Shown here: positions 61,340 through 64,000 of the stretch, in pieces | Layout: each line of letters starts with the position of its first letter | How positions within the stretch are numbered: position 1 is the stretch's first letter | The notes under the pieces: generated by a model | Told to the model about the DNA's origin: nothing | What the model saw: only the letters and a program-made list of their open reading frames with translations | Database searches by the model: none | Origin: JAPLJU01 sp036725345 | GTDB lineage: Bacteria; Desulfobacterota; Syntrophia; Syntrophales; UBA2192 | Direction: 5' to 3' | DNA: 64,000 bases | Assembly (NCBI GenBank): GCA_036725345.1 | Contig: DAIMEJ010000012.1 | Coordinates: 1-64,000, forward strand | Translations under genes and position numbers: made by a program

Positions 61340-63757
61340 ATGAAAAGAAAAGTCTTACATGCAACCTTCAGCCTCGCACTGGGTGCGGCGACAGCCGCGG
61401 CACCCTTCGGCGGCATTGCAACCGCACAGGAGGTGCTCCCCAAGCCCGAAGCGCCGTTCAAGGGCAAGATCGGGCGAACCTACAAGGATTCACAGCCCGA
61501 CAAGATCGCCGTCACGAAGGCGCCAGCTGGCGCACCGAACGTGCTCCTGATCCTGATCGACGACGTGGGCTACGGCGCCTGGGGCACCTTCGGTGGGCAG
61601 ATCCCGACGCCCAACCTCGACCGGCTGGCAAAGACGGGCCTTCGCTACACACGGTTCCACACCACGGCGCTGAGTTCTCCCACCCGTGCGGCGCTTCTCA
61701 CCGGGCGCAACCACCACTCGGTGGGGACGGGCGTGATCATGGAGATGGGGACGGCCTATCCCGGCTACAACGACCAGATCCCCAAGAGCGCGGCCCTGGT
61801 CTCCGAAATCCTGCGGCAGAACGGGTACACCACCGCATGGATCGGAAAGAACCACAACGTCCCCGACTGGGAGACGAACGTCGCCGGCCCATTCGACCGG
61901 TGGCCGATCCTGCAGGGCTTCGACCACTTCTATGGCTTTGTCGGCGCGGAAGCGAACCAGTGGGCACCGGCTCTTTACCGGGGCAACCACCTGGTGGAGA
62001 TGGAAATTCCGAAGGGCAAGGAAGGGCATTACACGCTCAACGACGCCCTGGCCGACGAGACCATCAAGCTCATCTATCAGCAGAAATCGCTGACACCGGA
62101 CCGGCCCTTTTTCGTCTACTATGCGCCCGGTGCGACCCATGCTCCCCATCACGTGCCCAGGGAGTGGCTGGACAAGTTCAAGGGGAAGTTCAACCAGGGC
62201 TGGGACAAGTATCGCGAGGAGACCTACCAGCGCCAGCTCAAACTGGGTGTGATCCCGCCCGACACGAAACTCACGCCCCGGCCCAGGGAGATTCCCGCCT
62301 ATGACTCTCTGAGCCCCGAAAGGAAGCGTATCGCCGCGCGGCTGATGGAGGCCTTTGCGGCGTATACCGCGCAGACGGACTATGAGATCGGCCGGATTCT
62401 CGATGCCCTGGAGCAGGTCGGCCAGCTGAACAACACGCTTGTCATCTGCATCATCGGCGACAACGGCGGGTCGCTGGAGGGCTCCCTCGACGGCTGCTTC
62501 AACGAATACGCGCCCATCGGAGGCTTCACGGAAGACCCTGCTTACGTGCTGAAGCGTCTCGACGCGATCGGCGGACCGAAGGCCTACAACCTCTACCCTG
62601 TGGGCTGGGCCTGGGCCACGAACACACCCTTCCAGTGGGGCAAACAGGTGGCGTCGCACCTGGGCGGCACGCGCAATCCGCTCGTGATCGCGTGGCCTGA
62701 CCGCATCAAGGACAGGGGCGGCATGCGCTCCCAGTTCCATCACGTCATCGACATAGCGCCCACCATCCTCGCGGCTGCCGGGATCCCGGAACCCGTCGAG
62801 GTCAACGGCGTTAGACAGAAGCCCATGGAGGGCGTGAGCATGGTCTACACCTTCGGTGATCCAAATGCCGACGGCACACGAAGGGTGCAGTACTTCGAGC
62901 TGCTGGGCAACCGGGCGATCTACAAGGACGGCTGGATGGCTTCCGTCCGTCACGGCCGCCTTCCCTGGGTGATGGGGATCGGCTCGAGCAAGAGTTTCGA
63001 TGAGGACACCTGGGAGCTCTATGACCTCCGGCGGGACTTCAGCCAATATGACGACGTGGCAGGGAAATACCCCGAAAAGCTGAAGGAGCTCCAGGACGTG
63101 TTCTGGGCCGAGGCGGAGAAGTACCAGGTGCTCCCCCTGGATGATCGACTGACGGAGCGCATGGACCCGTCCAACCGTCCCAGTCTGATTGCCGGGCGGG
63201 CCGTCTTCACCTACTTCCCCGGCACGCGCATACCCGACACATCAGCCGCCCCAACCCAGAACCGCTCGCATACGGTCACTGCCTATCTGGACATCCCCAA
63301 AGGTGGAGCCGACGGTGTGCTGGTAGCGGCAGGCGGGGTAGCAGGAGGGTTCTCCTTCTATGTCAAGAATGGAAAACCCGTGTATGAATACAACCTCGTT
63401 GGCGTCAAGCGCACAAAGATCGCAGGCACGAAACCCCTGGCGCCGGGGAAAAACGTCGTCCGTATGGAGTTTCGATACGACGGCGGAGGCCTGGGCAAGG
63501 GCGCCACGGTGGCGCTTTTCGTGAACGACAGGAAGGCCGGACAGGGGCGCCTCGACACCACGCAATGGGTGGGAAAGTACTCTTCGGACGAGACCTTCGA
63601 CATCGGCCAGGACTCCGGAACACCGGCGAGTGAGGCATACAGAGCGCCCAACCGGTTTGCCGGCACGATCGAAAAGGTCGTCATCGACACCCAGCCGGCA
63701 GACCTGACCGCGGTCGACCGGCAGAAACTGCGCGCGGCAGCCCTCGCGGTGGAATAG
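61340..63757 (+). CDS. Large secreted arylsulfatase, serine type, second copy
   Basis: 805 residues, paralogue of the preceding enzyme and the same length. Signal peptide (1-28, cleavage before QEVLPKPEAP). Metal-binding LILIDDVGYGAWGTFGG, serine-type motif ALSSPTRAALLTGRNHH, IGKNHNVPDWETN, ICIIGDNGGSLEGSLDG, and C-terminal beta domain. Start ATG at 61340 is set by GGAGGAAAATC; the frame begins at 61235 but that part overlaps the first sulfatase stop and lacks a signal peptide. Substrate ranges of the two may differ; the loop after DNG is different in each. Confidence 0.9.
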   Translation: MKRKVLHATFSLALGAATAAAPFGGIATAQEVLPKPEAPFKGKIGRTYKDSQPDKIAVTKAPAGAPNVLLILIDDVGYGAWGTFGGQIPTPNLDRLAKTGLRYTRFHTTALSSPTRAALLTGRNHHSVGTGVIMEMGTAYPGYNDQIPKSAALVSEILRQNGYTTAWIGKNHNVPDWETNVAGPFDRWPILQGFDHFYGFVGAEANQWAPALYRGNHLVEMEIPKGKEGHYTLNDALADETIKLIYQQKSLTPDRPFFVYYAPGATHAPHHVPREWLDKFKGKFNQGWDKYREETYQRQLKLGVIPPDTKLTPRPREIPAYDSLSPERKRIAARLMEAFAAYTAQTDYEIGRILDALEQVGQLNNTLVICIIGDNGGSLEGSLDGCFNEYAPIGGFTEDPAYVLKRLDAIGGPKAYNLYPVGWAWATNTPFQWGKQVASHLGGTRNPLVIAWPDRIKDRGGMRSQFHHVIDIAPTILAAAGIPEPVEVNGVRQKPMEGVSMVYTFGDPNADGTRRVQYFELLGNRAIYKDGWMASVRHGRLPWVMGIGSSKSFDEDTWELYDLRRDFSQYDDVAGKYPEKLKELQDVFWAEAEKYQVLPLDDRLTERMDPSNRPSLIAGRAVFTYFPGTRIPDTSAAPTQNRSHTVTAYLDIPKGGADGVLVAAGGVAGGFSFYVKNGKPVYEYNLVGVKRTKIAGTKPLAPGKNVVRMEFRYDGGGLGKGATVALFVNDRKAGQGRLDTTQWVGKYSSDETFDIGQDSGTPASEAYRAPNRFAGTIEKVVIDTQPADLTAVDRQKLRAAALAVE

Positions 63758-63959
63758 AGGCCTTAGCATCCTCTTTCCCGTTGAAAATCCTCCCCCCTTT
63801 GAGTAAAAAAGGTAGCGGGAGGAGAGTCCCGGAAACCTGCTTGAACTTCAACATCAAGTTTGTGAGGGCTCATTTAAAAAACCTGACCAGACCGGCAATA
63901 AAATGTTAAAAGCGATTTACGGCATATCTGATAGTAAAAGAGAGGAAGGAGGGTATCCG
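63758..63959 (+). other. Intergenic region after the sulfatases
   Basis: 200 bases. A CTCCCCCCTTT/AAAGG...GGGAGGAG inverted repeat (about 63788-63823) may be a terminator; AACTTCAACATCAAGTT (near 63842) is an inverted repeat sharing TTCAACAT with the candidate enhancer sites. Confidence 0.4.
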
Positions 63960-64000
63960 ATGAAAAGGTCAGTATGGATCAGCCTTTTATGCACCTTCAT
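63960..64000 (+). CDS. Start of a secreted protein, cut by window end
   Basis: ATG at 63960 with a strong RBS (AGGAAGGAGGG) and the first codons MKRSVWISLLCTF, a signal-peptide beginning. Only 13 codons are visible; identity unknown. Spacing suggests a third gene of the sulfatase region. Confidence 0.55.
   Translation, partial: MKRSVWISLLCTF

Overview
The window looks like chromosomal DNA of an anaerobic deltaproteobacterium (Desulfobacterota; Syntrophales/Syntrophobacterales-like is my best guess). This rests on gene content: an indolepyruvate:ferredoxin oxidoreductase operon with an FrhB-type partner, a sigma-54/GAF activator beside sulfatases of the serine type matured by anaerobic enzymes, a non-cyanobacterial KaiBC cluster, and many PAS-type signalling proteins. 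There are no rRNA genes, no intact tRNA and no CRISPR array.

Layout. 1-9000: small stress/envelope genes (methyltransferase, SYLF lipid-binding protein, two DUF4239 membrane proteins, an amidase, Rnk, a PAS protein), separated by long intergenic stretches holding a repeated ~67-bp element, repeated terminators, a tandem palindromic operator and a tRNA relic. 9000-14300: homospermidine synthase, two methyltransferases, trehalose-6-phosphate synthase. 14500-20450: signalling block with a lone receiver, a divergent cold-shock protein and the minus-strand operon kaiC-kaiB-kaiB-PAS histidine kinase. 21000-27300: SLC12-like permease, coiled-coil membrane protein, mechanosensitive-channel-like protein, DUF3597 protein. 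27400-31900: IS relic, then a complete sugar ABC importer (lipoprotein, two permeases, ATPase). 32000-36000: YihY/BrkB protein, histidine phosphatase, small XRE regulator, AbiU2-like protein. 36100-41900: tamA-tamB translationally coupled. 42200-48000: operator-preceded small protein, FabI, then a region bounded by a 271-bp direct duplication of the 3' end of an ExeA-like ATPase gene, enclosing a haloacid dehalogenase, a nitroreductase and a CGNR regulator. 48000-51300: small zinc-ribbon, membrane and periplasmic proteins of unknown role. 51300-55000: frhB-like/iorA/iorB operon. 55200-64000: DUF3313 lipoprotein, a double-GAF sigma-54 activator, a possible sigma-54 promoter with an upstream palindrome, a monooxygenase-fold protein, two large arylsulfatases, and the start of another secreted protein cut by the window end.

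The most interesting items are the Kai operon with two KaiB paralogues and a fused-end histidine kinase, the family of ~67-bp intergenic repeats (five copies), a tandem palindromic operator with exactly 22-bp centre spacing found twice, the 271-bp duplication, and the activator/UAS/sulfatase arrangement. All functional statements are from reading sequence and family knowledge; no search was run.
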